Assembly: GCF_900129835.1 (NCBI RefSeq)
Contig: NZ_FQXA01000006.1
Location: forward strand, 285,313-349,312
Direction of reading: 5' to 3'
Length of the DNA stretch: 64,000 nt
DNA from: Stutzerimonas xanthomarina DSM 18231
Lineage (GTDB): Bacteria > Pseudomonadota > Gammaproteobacteria > Pseudomonadales > Pseudomonadaceae
Positions 17,673 through 25,888 of the stretch are shown in pieces. The position numbers and the translations under genes were made by a program. The notes beneath the pieces were generated by a model, which ran no database searches, was not told the origin of the DNA, and saw only the letters and a list, made by a program, of their open reading frames with translations. Within the stretch, counting starts at the first letter, position 1, and each line of letters starts with the position of its first letter.

Positions 17673-18197
17673 ATGCGCACACTCAAGATCGAACCGTTGA
17701 CCAAGGAAGCCTTCGCCCCATTCGGTGATGTGATCGAAACCGAAGGCAGCGAGTACTTCATGATCAACAACGGTTCCACCCGCCGCTATCACAAGCTGGC
17801 GACGGTCAAGACCGCGCAGCCGGACGATCAGGCCATCATCAGCATTTTCGCCGCCGACGCGCTGGAGATGCCGCTGGTCATTCGCATGCTCGAACGACAT
17901 CCGCAGGGCAGCCAGGCGTTTATTCCGCTGCTCGGCAATCCCTTTCTGGTCGTGGTCGCGCCACTTGGCGATGCACCTGTACCGGGTAACGTCCGCGCCT
18001 TCCGCAGCAACGGCAGGCAGGGCGTCAATTACCACCGCGGCGTCTGGCACCACCCGGTGCTGACGATCGAAAAGCGGGATGAATTCCTGGTGGTCGATCG
18101 CAGCGGCTCTGGCAACAACTGCGACGAGCATTTTTTCACCGAGGACGAGCAGCTTCTCCTCGACCCCCACCGGGACTCCGACCAGGCAACCGATTGA
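17673..18197 (+). CDS. allA: Ureidoglycolate lyase
   Basis: The 174-residue cupin-fold protein starts MRTLKIEPLTKEAFAPFGDV and carries the family blocks FMINNGSTRRYHKL, ERHPQGSQAFIPL and NYHRGVWHHPVL. The enzyme splits ureidoglycolate to glyoxylate and urea, the last step of the pathway encoded here. It follows alc in the same direction with REP hairpins between and leads into puuD 137 bases downstream. No separate operator was seen before it. Confidence 0.95.
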   Translation: MRTLKIEPLTKEAFAPFGDVIETEGSEYFMINNGSTRRYHKLATVKTAQPDDQAIISIFAADALEMPLVIRMLERHPQGSQAFIPLLGNPFLVVVAPLGDAPVPGNVRAFRSNGRQGVNYHRGVWHHPVLTIEKRDEFLVVDRSGSGNNCDEHFFTEDEQLLLDPHRDSDQATD

Positions 18198-18334
18198 TCA
18201 GCGCGGGCATGACCGGCGCGGCAGTGGCTTAGCCGACACCAGACATGCGTGCTTCAGAACAAGCGGAACACTTGCGACGAGTCGAATAAGAAGAAACAAC
18301 GGTTGGCGTGCCAGCCGTGCAAGAGGTAATTATC

Positions 18335-19588
18335 GTGGAAGCACATCTGACCGAATGGCTGAACCTTACTGTTCGCTGGATACACATGATCGTCGGCATC
18401 GCCTGGATCGGTGCGTCGTTCTACTTCGTCTGGCTGGAAAACAACCTTAACCGGGCCAACCCCCGCGATGGCCTATCGGGTGATCTCTGGGCGATTCACG
18501 GCGGCGGCATTTACCACCTGGAAAAATACAAGCTGGCTCCGCCACAGATGCCGGACAACCTGCACTGGTTCAAGTGGGAGGCCTACACCACCTGGCTGTC
18601 GGGCGTGACCCTGCTGATGGTGGTCTACTACCTCAACCCCTCGCTCTACCTGATCGCACCTGGCAGTGATCTGGCGCCGGCCATGGCCATTGCCATCGGT
18701 TTCGGCTCGCTGATCGTCGGCTGGTTCGTCTATGACCTGCTCTGCGACTCGCCGCTTGGCAAGAAGCCCGCACTGCTCGGCCTGATCCTGTTCGTCCTGG
18801 TGATCTTCGCCGCCTGGGCCTATTCGCAAGTGTTCAGCGGTCGCGCGGCGTACATCCACACCGGCGCGCTGATCGGCACCATCATGGTCGGCAACGTGTT
18901 CCGCATCATCATGCCGGCACAGCGCGCGCTGGTTGCGGCCATCGAACAGAACCGCACGCCGGATCCGCTGCTGCCCGCCAAGGGCCTGCTGCGTTCGCGC
19001 CACAACAACTATTTCACCCTGCCTGTGCTGTTCATCATGATCAGCAACCATTTCCCGAGCACCTATGGCAGCCAGTACAACTGGCTGATCCTTGCTGGAA
19101 TCTCGGTACTCGCGGTGCTGGTGCGGCACTACTTCAACACCCGTCATGACAGCAATCGCTTCGCCTGGGCCCTGCCCGCTGCCGCTGTCGGCATGATCTG
19201 TCTGGCGTTCGTCACTGCGCCGAATCGCCAGGGTGGCGTACCCAATGCGGTGCCAACCAGCCCGCGCGAGCAAAGCATCGAGGCGCAACAGGCCGCTGCC
19301 GCAGCGCCGGCCGAGCAAGCCGGTAACAGCGAATTTGCCGAGGTTCATCGGGTGATCAACGAGCGCTGCACCGTTTGCCACGCCGCGCAGCCGAGCAGCC
19401 CGCTGTTCAGCGCCGCACCGCTTGGTGTGATGTTCGATACGCCCCAGCAGATCCAGCAGCAGGCCGCAAAGATCTATGCGCAGGCCGTCGCCAGCCAGAT
19501 CATGCCGCTGGGCAACATGACCAACATGACCCAGGAGGAGCGCGACCTGCTCGGCGCCTGGATCGACAAGGGCGCGCCGATCGACTGA
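18335..19588 (+). CDS. puuD: Membrane urate hydroxylase PuuD with C-terminal cytochrome c
   Basis: This 417-residue protein oxidises urate to 5-hydroxyisourate at the membrane, replacing soluble uricase, and passes electrons through its own heme to the respiratory chain. About eight membrane segments fill residues 10-300, beginning NLTVRWIHMIVGIAWIGASF. The C-terminal domain binds heme c through CTVCH (345-349), with MPLGNMTNMT supplying a likely axial methionine. The start is GTG at 18335, 8 bases after AAGAGG (18321-18326). A terminator follows at 19601. Its presence and the absence of any uricase gene in the locus define the urate oxidation step. Confidence 0.93.
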   Translation: MEAHLTEWLNLTVRWIHMIVGIAWIGASFYFVWLENNLNRANPRDGLSGDLWAIHGGGIYHLEKYKLAPPQMPDNLHWFKWEAYTTWLSGVTLLMVVYYLNPSLYLIAPGSDLAPAMAIAIGFGSLIVGWFVYDLLCDSPLGKKPALLGLILFVLVIFAAWAYSQVFSGRAAYIHTGALIGTIMVGNVFRIIMPAQRALVAAIEQNRTPDPLLPAKGLLRSRHNNYFTLPVLFIMISNHFPSTYGSQYNWLILAGISVLAVLVRHYFNTRHDSNRFAWALPAAAVGMICLAFVTAPNRQGGVPNAVPTSPREQSIEAQQAAAAAPAEQAGNSEFAEVHRVINERCTVCHAAQPSSPLFSAAPLGVMFDTPQQIQQQAAKIYAQAVASQIMPLGNMTNMTQEERDLLGAWIDKGAPID

Positions 19589-19600
19589 TCAGCGCCACCA

Positions 19601-19627
19601 GCCGCGCTCCCGGGCGCGGCTTTTTTT
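19601..19627 (+). terminator. Terminator after puuD
   Basis: GCCGCGC-TCCCGG-GCGCGGC followed by seven T residues, 13 bases after the stop. Confidence 0.88.
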
Positions 19628-19794
19628 CACTGTTCGACGCTCAAGCCACGCAACACGAGGCGAGGCGTCAGCTCAACCCGAGATCAAACCCAGCGGACGG
19701 CGTTAGCCGATCCCCGAGCACCCTATACCCGGCCCCGCACGTTCAGCGGGGTCACCGCGACCATCCAATAACAAAAGCGTCCGAGGTGTATTGC

Positions 19795-21141
19795 ATGAAC
19801 GATGTGACCGAGCGGGAAACCGCCCCTGCGGAGCAGCGACTGCCCTTGCTGCAGATGCTGCTGGTGAGTTTCCAGCACGTGCTGCTGATGTACGGCGGCG
19901 CGGTTGCCGTCCCGCTGATCGTGGGCCAAGCAGCAGGACTTTCTCGTGAGGAGATCGCCTTCCTGATCAACGCCGATCTGCTGGTCGCCGGCATCGCCAC
20001 GGTGGTGCAGTCGATGGGCATCGGACCCGTGGGCATCCGCATGCCGGTGATGATGGGCGCCAGCTTCGCGGCGGTCAGCAGTATGGTGGTGATGGCCGGC
20101 ATGCCCGGCGTCGGCATGACCGGGATTTTCGGTGCGACCATCGCGGCCGGCTTCTTCGGCCTATTGATTGCGCCGTTCGTGTGCAAGATCGTGCGCCTGT
20201 TTCCGCCGCTGGTAACCGGCACCGTGATCACCGCAATTGGCCTCTCGCTGTTCCCGGTTGCAGTGAACTGGGCGGGCGGCGGCACTGGTACCGGCCAGTT
20301 CGGTGCTCTGCCCTACCTTGGCGTGGCGGCAGCCGTGCTGGCGGTGATCCTGCTGATCAACCAGTTTATGCGCGGCTTCTGGGTCAATGTGTCGGTGCTG
20401 GTCGGCATGGCGCTGGGCTATGTACTGGCCGGTAGCCTGGGCATGGTCGACCTGTCTGGCATCAGCGCTGCGCCCGCATTTCAGGTGGTCACGCCCAATC
20501 ACTTCGGTGCGCCGCAGTTCCTGCTCGCGCCGATCCTGTCCATGTGCCTGGTGGTGGTGATCATCTTCGTCGAGTCAGCCGGCATGTTTCTCGCGCTGGG
20601 CAAGATCACCGGGCAGGACGTCGACCCGAAGCAGCTGCGCCGCGGCCTGCTGTGCGATGCCGGGGCAACCTTTCTGGCCGGCTTCATGAACACCTTCACC
20701 CACTCCTCCTTTGCCCAGAACATCGGTCTGGTGCAGATGACCGGCGTACGCAGCCGCTACGTCACCGCCATTGCCGGCCTGTTCCTGATCAGCCTGAGTC
20801 TGTTGCCGAAAGCTGCCTTCATGGTCGCTTCGATTCCGGCGGCGGTGCTCGGCGGTGCAGGGATCGCCATGTTTGGCATGGTTGCGGCCACTGGCATCAA
20901 GATTCTGCAGGAAGCCGACATCGGTGACCGTCGCAACCAACTGCTGGTGGCGGTGAGCATTGGCCTGGGGATGGTGCCAGTGGTTCGCCCGGAATTTTTC
21001 GCGCACCTGCCGCACTGGATGGAGCCGATCACCCACAGCGGCATCGCGGTGGCGACGCTCAGCGCGGTGACCCTCAACCTGCTGTTCAACGTGCTCGGTG
21101 GAACCGAACGCCAGGCGCTCACGGGCGCTGCGCATTACTGA
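19795..21141 (+). CDS. NCS2 urate/xanthine permease (UacT/XanQ/PucJ-like)
   Basis: The 448-residue protein belongs to the uracil/xanthine/urate (UraA/XanQ) branch of NCS2. Family blocks are FQHVLLMYGGAVAVPLIVG, a substrate-binding stretch FVESAGMFLALGKITGQDVD, and FMNTFTHSSFAQNIGLVQMT. The histidine of FQHVL and the Q-N in FAQNIGLVQ are typical of xanthine and urate carriers. The long open frame starts upstream, but ATG 19795 gives the proper N-terminus. Its place right after PuuD suggests urate uptake; xanthine is the alternative. A terminator hairpin follows at 21166. Confidence 0.88.
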   Translation: MNDVTERETAPAEQRLPLLQMLLVSFQHVLLMYGGAVAVPLIVGQAAGLSREEIAFLINADLLVAGIATVVQSMGIGPVGIRMPVMMGASFAAVSSMVVMAGMPGVGMTGIFGATIAAGFFGLLIAPFVCKIVRLFPPLVTGTVITAIGLSLFPVAVNWAGGGTGTGQFGALPYLGVAAAVLAVILLINQFMRGFWVNVSVLVGMALGYVLAGSLGMVDLSGISAAPAFQVVTPNHFGAPQFLLAPILSMCLVVVIIFVESAGMFLALGKITGQDVDPKQLRRGLLCDAGATFLAGFMNTFTHSSFAQNIGLVQMTGVRSRYVTAIAGLFLISLSLLPKAAFMVASIPAAVLGGAGIAMFGMVAATGIKILQEADIGDRRNQLLVAVSIGLGMVPVVRPEFFAHLPHWMEPITHSGIAVATLSAVTLNLLFNVLGGTERQALTGAAHY

Positions 21142-21165
21142 CGAAAGCGTTCCATATCTTCCTCT

Positions 21166-21197
21166 CAGGCCCGCCATGTGCGGGCCTGTTTCTTTCC
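21166..21197 (+). terminator. Terminator after the urate/xanthine permease
   Basis: CAGGCCCGC-CATGT-GCGGGCCTG followed by the T-rich TTTCTTTCC. Confidence 0.75.
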
Positions 21198-21239
21198 AGC
21201 TTGCTTTTCCCGGCGACGGCCCGACACTCAACAAGCTCC

Positions 21240-21447
21240 CACGGGTCGGTATAGGCATAAGCACTTCCGTGGTGGTGCATCACTGTGTTTTTGTGGGAGC
21301 GGTCTCGACCGCGAATGAGGTTGCACGCCGCAGCGCGGAATGGCTTCGGCAATCCACCTGCGTGCTTGGAGCTCGACGTGCGGACGCTCGATGTAGAGGA
21401 AGCGCTTCGCGATCAAGACTGCCCCCACGGGTCGGTATGGGCATAGC
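21240..21447. repeat. REP doublet before the CPA2 antiporter gene
   Basis: GTGGGAGCGGTCTCGACCGC (from 21293) and a degenerate inverse copy (21406-21428) form a REP pair of the family seen at 13660-14030. Both are associated with an outer direct repeat CACGGGTCGGTATRGGCATA (about 21240 and 21426). Nothing else was seen in the 368-base gap. Confidence 0.7.
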
Positions 21448-21509
21448 GACATACCGTCGTTAAAATGCCCCGCCCGTCAATGCCGCCCCCGACCGAGATG
21501 AACTAAGCC

Positions 21510-23060
21510 ATGATCGAAGCAACCTGGATCGCCTTCGCGTTCATCCTTGGCCTTGCAACACGCGCGATAGGGCTACCGCCACTGATCGGCTATTTGGGCG
21601 CCGGCTTTGCCCTCGCCGCTTTTGGTGAACACCTCGGCGTCGGCCCAACCGATAGCGTGATCCTCGCGCACCTCGCGCACCTGGGCGTGTTGCTGCTGCT
21701 GTTCACCGTGGGCCTGAAACTCAAGCTGAGCAACCTGGTACGGCGAGAAGTCATCGGCGGCAGCTTGCTGCACTTCGGCATTTCCAGCTTGGTGGTATTG
21801 CCGGCGATTCTGGTTTTTCTCGACGCCAGCTGGCGTGACAGCCTGCTGCTGGCAATCGCGCTGTCGTTCTCCAGCACCGTACTGGCGGCCAAGGTGCTGG
21901 AAGGCAAGCGTGAGCTGCGCGCCTTTCATGGTCGAGTTGCCATTGGCGTCCTGATCATTCAGGACCTGATCGCGCTGGTGGTGATGAGCATCGCCAGCGG
22001 CAAAGTGCCGTCGGCCTGGGCACTGCTGGTGTTCGGCCTGCCGCTGCTGCGCCCGTTGCTGTTCCGCCTGCTCGATCACAGTGGCCATGAAGAGCTGATG
22101 GTGCTGTTGGGATTGATGCTGGCGCTGGTGGCCGGCGGTCTCGGCTTCGAATATGTGGGCCTCAGTTCCGAGCTCGGCGCGCTGGCCTTCGGTGCGATGC
22201 TGGCCAAGCACAAGCGCGCCACCGAGCTATCCAACTCGCTCTGGACGATCAAAGAAGTCTTTCTGGTCGGCTTCTTTCTGCAGATCGGCATTGGCGGTCT
22301 GCCGGACATCAACGCCATGCTTTTTGCCGGCGCGGTGGCGTTGCTGCTACCCCTCAAGGGCGCGCTGTTCTTTTTCCTGTTCCTGCTGTTCCGCCTGCGC
22401 GCGCGCAGTGCCTTTCTCAGCGCCTCGAGCCTGACCAACTACAGCGAGTTCGGCCTGATTGTCGCAAGCGTGGTACTGCCGCAATGGCTCACGCCGCTCG
22501 CGATCACGGTGGCCTTGTCCTTCGTCATCTCGGCCCAGCTGAACCGCATTTCCCACCCCTTGTACGACCGGCTTGCCAGGCGGCTGATTCCGCTGGAGCG
22601 CAATACCCGCCATCCCGATGAGCAGCCTGTGTCGCTTGGCGACGCGCAGATCCTGATCATGGGAATGGGTCGCACCGGCCGCGCCGCCTACGATCATCTG
22701 CAGAACCGGGGCTGGCGATTGATCAGTCTCGATTCGGACCCGGTGACTGTCGAAAAAAGCAGCGAGCAGGGTCGCCACGTACTGTTCGCCGACGCCGAAG
22801 ACCAGATGTTCTGGGAGAGCCTGGAGATGAACAAGGTCGAGGCGGTGATCCTGGCGATGAACGATGCCGAAGCGAAGATCATCTCCACCCGCAAGCTGCG
22901 CGGCAAAGGCTTCGAGGGGTTGATCGTCTCCCATGCGATGTACGAAGACATCGCCCAGCAGATCGAGGAAGCCGGGGCGGATCGCACCTACCTGACCATG
23001 AGCGAAGCCGGTGCGGGCCTCGCCGAGAACGTCGCGCGGGAGCTGAAGCCCAACCGCTGA
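21510..23060 (+). CDS. CPA2-family monovalent cation/proton antiporter with TrkA-N domain (KefB/YbaL-like)
   Basis: The 516-residue protein has a sodium/hydrogen exchanger domain of about 12 membrane segments (residues 1-360) and a C-terminal Rossmann RCK/TrkA-N domain starting at about 383 (ILIMGMGRTGRAAYDHL, with the acidic strand end LISLDSD). Conserved membrane motifs include SFSSTVLAAKVLEGK and VLIIQDLIAL. Such proteins export potassium or sodium in exchange for protons, gated by nucleotides bound to the RCK domain. It lacks the TrkA-C domain. It interrupts the purine genes without an obvious link to them and has its own start after a REP pair. Confidence 0.85.
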   Translation: MIEATWIAFAFILGLATRAIGLPPLIGYLGAGFALAAFGEHLGVGPTDSVILAHLAHLGVLLLLFTVGLKLKLSNLVRREVIGGSLLHFGISSLVVLPAILVFLDASWRDSLLLAIALSFSSTVLAAKVLEGKRELRAFHGRVAIGVLIIQDLIALVVMSIASGKVPSAWALLVFGLPLLRPLLFRLLDHSGHEELMVLLGLMLALVAGGLGFEYVGLSSELGALAFGAMLAKHKRATELSNSLWTIKEVFLVGFFLQIGIGGLPDINAMLFAGAVALLLPLKGALFFFLFLLFRLRARSAFLSASSLTNYSEFGLIVASVVLPQWLTPLAITVALSFVISAQLNRISHPLYDRLARRLIPLERNTRHPDEQPVSLGDAQILIMGMGRTGRAAYDHLQNRGWRLISLDSDPVTVEKSSEQGRHVLFADAEDQMFWESLEMNKVEAVILAMNDAEAKIISTRKLRGKGFEGLIVSHAMYEDIAQQIEEAGADRTYLTMSEAGAGLAENVARELKPNR

Positions 23061-23112
23061 CCGGCACCACCTTCAGGCCACACCCTGTGCGCATTCGCTG
23101 CCGGCCATAAGA

Positions 23113-23124
23113 ATTGTGCACAAT
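23113..23124. promoter_or_regulatory. TTGTGCACAA operator before the third NCS2 permease
   Basis: ATTGTGCACAAT is a perfect 12-base palindrome identical to the site before the GntR gene (11238-11249). It lies about 150 bases before the permease start and about 40 bases upstream of TATAGT (23163-23168), a plausible -10. Further downstream CTGACCG and CGGTCAG (23179-23209) form an inverted repeat with 17 bases between, loosely like half of the RutR-type sites. Confidence 0.6.
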
Positions 23125-23273
23125 CTGAAAATTAATTGTTTCAACAGCTGTTCACAGGTTGCTATAGTCGAGCCCAACCTGACCGAACGAACAGCTTTTC
23201 GACGGTCAGTCTACGAGGTCCGTGAAGCCTCGGAAGCCCATGACCGAACAATAACGAATGGCAGGCTTGACTC

Positions 23274-24773
23274 ATGACCGCAACCGAATCCAGGAGCGGT
23301 GACGCTCCCAACCAGGACCTGATCTACCAGCTTGAAGATCGCCCGGGTCCGATCCCCGCTACATTCGCCGCGATACAGCACGTACTCGCGAGCTTCGTCG
23401 GTGTCATCACCCCCACCCTGATTATCGGCAGCGTGCTTGGCCTGGGTGACTATGTTCCCTATCTCGTCAGCATGGCGCTGTTCGTCTCGGGCCTCGGCAC
23501 CTTTATCCAGGCCAAACGCATTGGGCCAATCGGCGCCGGAATGCTTTGCCTGCAGGGCACCAGCTTCGGCTTTCTCAGCGTGGTGCTGGCGGCCGGCTTT
23601 ATCGTGAAGAATCGGGGCGGCAGCCCGGAAGACATCCTCGCCACACTGTTCGGCGTCGGCTTCTGCGCCGCCTTCGTCGAGATCGCCGTCAGCCGCTACA
23701 TCGACAAACTGCGCCGAGTCATCACGCCTGTGGTCACTGGCACCATCATCTGCCTGATGGGCCTCTCGCTGATCAAGGTTTCGATGACAGATATCGCCGG
23801 CGGCTACGGTGCCGAGAATCCCGGCGCACTGCCCAATCTGGCGCTTGCCGGCCTGGTGCTCGGCACCATCATCGTGCTCAACCGTTTTGGTATCCCATTG
23901 CTGCGACTGTCAGCGGTGATCGTCGCACTGATGGTCGGCTACTTTGCCGCCTGGATGATGGGCATGGTGGATTTTTCCAGTCTCGCCACACTTCCGGCGA
24001 TCAGTGTGCCGCAGCCATTCAAATTCGGCTTTGCTTTCGACTGGATGGCCTTCATTCCGATCGCAGTAATCTTCCTGATCACGCCGCTGGAAACCGCCGG
24101 TGATCTGACCGCCAACTCGATGATTTCGCGCGAGCCGGTCAAAGGACCGCTGTACATGAAGCGCATCAAGGGCGGCATTCTCGGTGATGGTTGCAGCTCG
24201 CTGCTGGCCGCCACCTTCAACAGCCTGCCGATGACAACCTTCAGCCAGAACAATGGCGTGATTCAGCTGACCGGTGTCGCGAGCCGTCACGTGGGCCTGT
24301 ATATCGCCGGAATCCTGATTCTGCTGGCGCTGTTCCCTGTAGTGGGTGGCGTGTTGCAGCTGATGCCCAAGCCGGTGCTCGGTGGCGCCACGCTGATCAT
24401 GTTCGGTACGGTCGCCATCGCAGGCATCAAGATCCTCGCCGAAGCAGGCCTCAACCGTCGCAATATGCTTATCGTCGCCATTTCACTGGGCCTTGGCCTG
24501 GGCGTGGCAGCGGTGCCGGATGTACTGACTAATCTGCCCGAAGTGCTGAAGAACATCTTTGGCTCACCGATCACCATCGGTGCGTTCAGCGCGATCCTGC
24601 TCAATTTCTTCCTGCCACGTGAGGCGGAAGAGCTGGACGAATACGATCCGGACAACCTGATCGAGGATGCGGTCGGCACCAACACGCTGGCAGTGAATAT
24701 CCCCGATTACTCCAAGGTCCATCCGAAAGCCACCACCACCGACCCGTCCGCTCAGCTGACGCCCACGGGCTGA
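23274..24773 (+). CDS. NCS2 purine permease, XanP-like
   Basis: The 499-residue permease begins with LIYQLEDRPGPIPATF, closely like E. coli XanP (LIYRLEDRP), and shows FAAIQHVLASFVGVITP, FLITPLETAGDLTANSMISR, and FSQNNGVIQLTGVASRHVGL. It is a proton symporter for xanthine or a related purine. The C-terminal tail of about 50 hydrophilic residues after NFFLPREAEELDEYD is longer than in E. coli XanP. It is probably cotranscribed with the tsx-like gene 77 bases downstream, suggesting coordinated passage across both membranes. The promoter carries a TTGTGCACAA operator, tying it to the purine regulon. Confidence 0.88.
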   Translation: MTATESRSGDAPNQDLIYQLEDRPGPIPATFAAIQHVLASFVGVITPTLIIGSVLGLGDYVPYLVSMALFVSGLGTFIQAKRIGPIGAGMLCLQGTSFGFLSVVLAAGFIVKNRGGSPEDILATLFGVGFCAAFVEIAVSRYIDKLRRVITPVVTGTIICLMGLSLIKVSMTDIAGGYGAENPGALPNLALAGLVLGTIIVLNRFGIPLLRLSAVIVALMVGYFAAWMMGMVDFSSLATLPAISVPQPFKFGFAFDWMAFIPIAVIFLITPLETAGDLTANSMISREPVKGPLYMKRIKGGILGDGCSSLLAATFNSLPMTTFSQNNGVIQLTGVASRHVGLYIAGILILLALFPVVGGVLQLMPKPVLGGATLIMFGTVAIAGIKILAEAGLNRRNMLIVAISLGLGLGVAAVPDVLTNLPEVLKNIFGSPITIGAFSAILLNFFLPREAEELDEYDPDNLIEDAVGTNTLAVNIPDYSKVHPKATTTDPSAQLTPTG

Positions 24774-24783
24774 TAGCCCTGAC

Positions 24784-24805
24784 GCCCGGCCATACGGAGC
24801 CGGGC
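24784..24805 (+). terminator. Hairpin between the XanP-like permease and tsx-like genes
   Basis: GCCCGGC-N8-GCCGGGC without a T run. It is more likely an attenuating or mRNA-stabilising hairpin than a full terminator. Confidence 0.4.
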
Positions 24806-24850
24806 GCTGCGCCCGCATTCACCACAACAACAAAACCAAAGGGTATCAAC

Positions 24851-25672
24851 ATGACCTTCAAGCGCACTCATCTGTCGCTGGCGCTGGCCGGCTGCCTGCT
24901 CTCCGCCCCGGCTTTTGCCGATGGCATGCTGCACTGGCAGAACAACAGCCTCAGCTATCTTTATGGCAAGGACTTCAAGGTCGACGCCGGCGAGATCCAG
25001 CAGACCGTGACCTTCGAGCATGCCAGTGGCTGGAGCTGGGGCGACATGTTCCTGTTCGTCGATAACAAGTGGTACAACGGCCTGTCCGGCAATGACGGTC
25101 ACACCTACTACGGCGAGTTCAGCCCCCGCCTGTCGCTCGGCAAACTGAGCGGACAAGACATGAGCTTCGGCCCGATCAAGGACGTGTTGCTCGCCGCAAC
25201 CTACGAACGTGGCGAGAGCACCAATGGCGTACCGAACCAGAACTATCTCCTCGGTCCCGCGGTAGACCTCGATGTACCCGGCTTCGACCGTCTGGCGATC
25301 AACGTCTATTACCGCAAACCCGACGGAACCACCGGCAAGCCAGGCGGCCAATGGCAGGTCACGCCGACCTGGGCCATGACCTTCCCGGTGGGCAAATCGG
25401 ACATCCTGTTCGACGGCTTTATCGACTGGGTCGTCAATGACGCCGGCTCGGAACGACGCGGAGACTTCATCTCGAAGAACCTGCACATCAACCCACAGAT
25501 CAAATACGACCTGGGCAAGGCGCTGGATGGCGAGCCGGGCAAGCTCTACGTCGGCATCGAGTACGACTACTGGTCTGACAAGTACGGCATCGAAGACGGT
25601 GGCTTTGTCAGCGATCTGGTCGGTGGCACCAACCAGAACACCGCCAGTCTGTTGGTCAAAGCGCACTTCTAA
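24851..25672 (+). CDS. Tsx-family nucleoside-specific outer membrane channel
   Basis: The 273-residue protein has a Sec signal peptide (MTFKRTHLSLALAGCLLSAP, cut probably after AFA near residue 24). Alternating beta strands follow, typical of the Tsx/OmpK 12-stranded barrel: MLHWQNNSLSYLYGKDFKVD at the start, KLYVGIEYDYWSDKYGI near the end, and a final aromatic residue (LLVKAHF). Tsx lets nucleosides and related compounds cross the outer membrane. It lies directly after the XanP-like permease gene in one transcription unit that ends in a strong bidirectional terminator. Confidence 0.85.
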   Translation: MTFKRTHLSLALAGCLLSAPAFADGMLHWQNNSLSYLYGKDFKVDAGEIQQTVTFEHASGWSWGDMFLFVDNKWYNGLSGNDGHTYYGEFSPRLSLGKLSGQDMSFGPIKDVLLAATYERGESTNGVPNQNYLLGPAVDLDVPGFDRLAINVYYRKPDGTTGKPGGQWQVTPTWAMTFPVGKSDILFDGFIDWVVNDAGSERRGDFISKNLHINPQIKYDLGKALDGEPGKLYVGIEYDYWSDKYGIEDGGFVSDLVGGTNQNTASLLVKAHF

Positions 25673-25694
25673 GCCAGCTGGCGCAGGGACGCGG

Positions 25695-25728
25695 AACAAA
25701 AAAGCAGCCTGAAGGCTGCTTTTTTGTT
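25695..25728. terminator. Bidirectional terminator between tsx-like and chemoreceptor genes
   Basis: AACAAAAAAGCAGCCT pairs with AGGCTGCTTTTTTGTT, giving T runs on both strands. It can end both the rightward tsx unit and the leftward chemoreceptor gene. Confidence 0.85.
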
Positions 25729-25888
25729 GGTCTCAGTTTTTCAACCTGCGTCCTGTTGGTATGTTCCGTACCAAGCGTTTAATGAGCGCAGGCCGACAAT
25801 GCGCTCATTGGACGACCGGCGACCAGATCGTTGACGGACTCCCGCCACACCACGCGCCGCCGCAGCAAGCAGGGGCACGCCGTTTAGG

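Noticed and set aside
23179..23209. CTGACCG-N17-CGGTCAG as another RutR-like operator
   Set aside because: The arms resemble the half-sites, but the spacing differs from the N6 form of the other three, so it was not counted.
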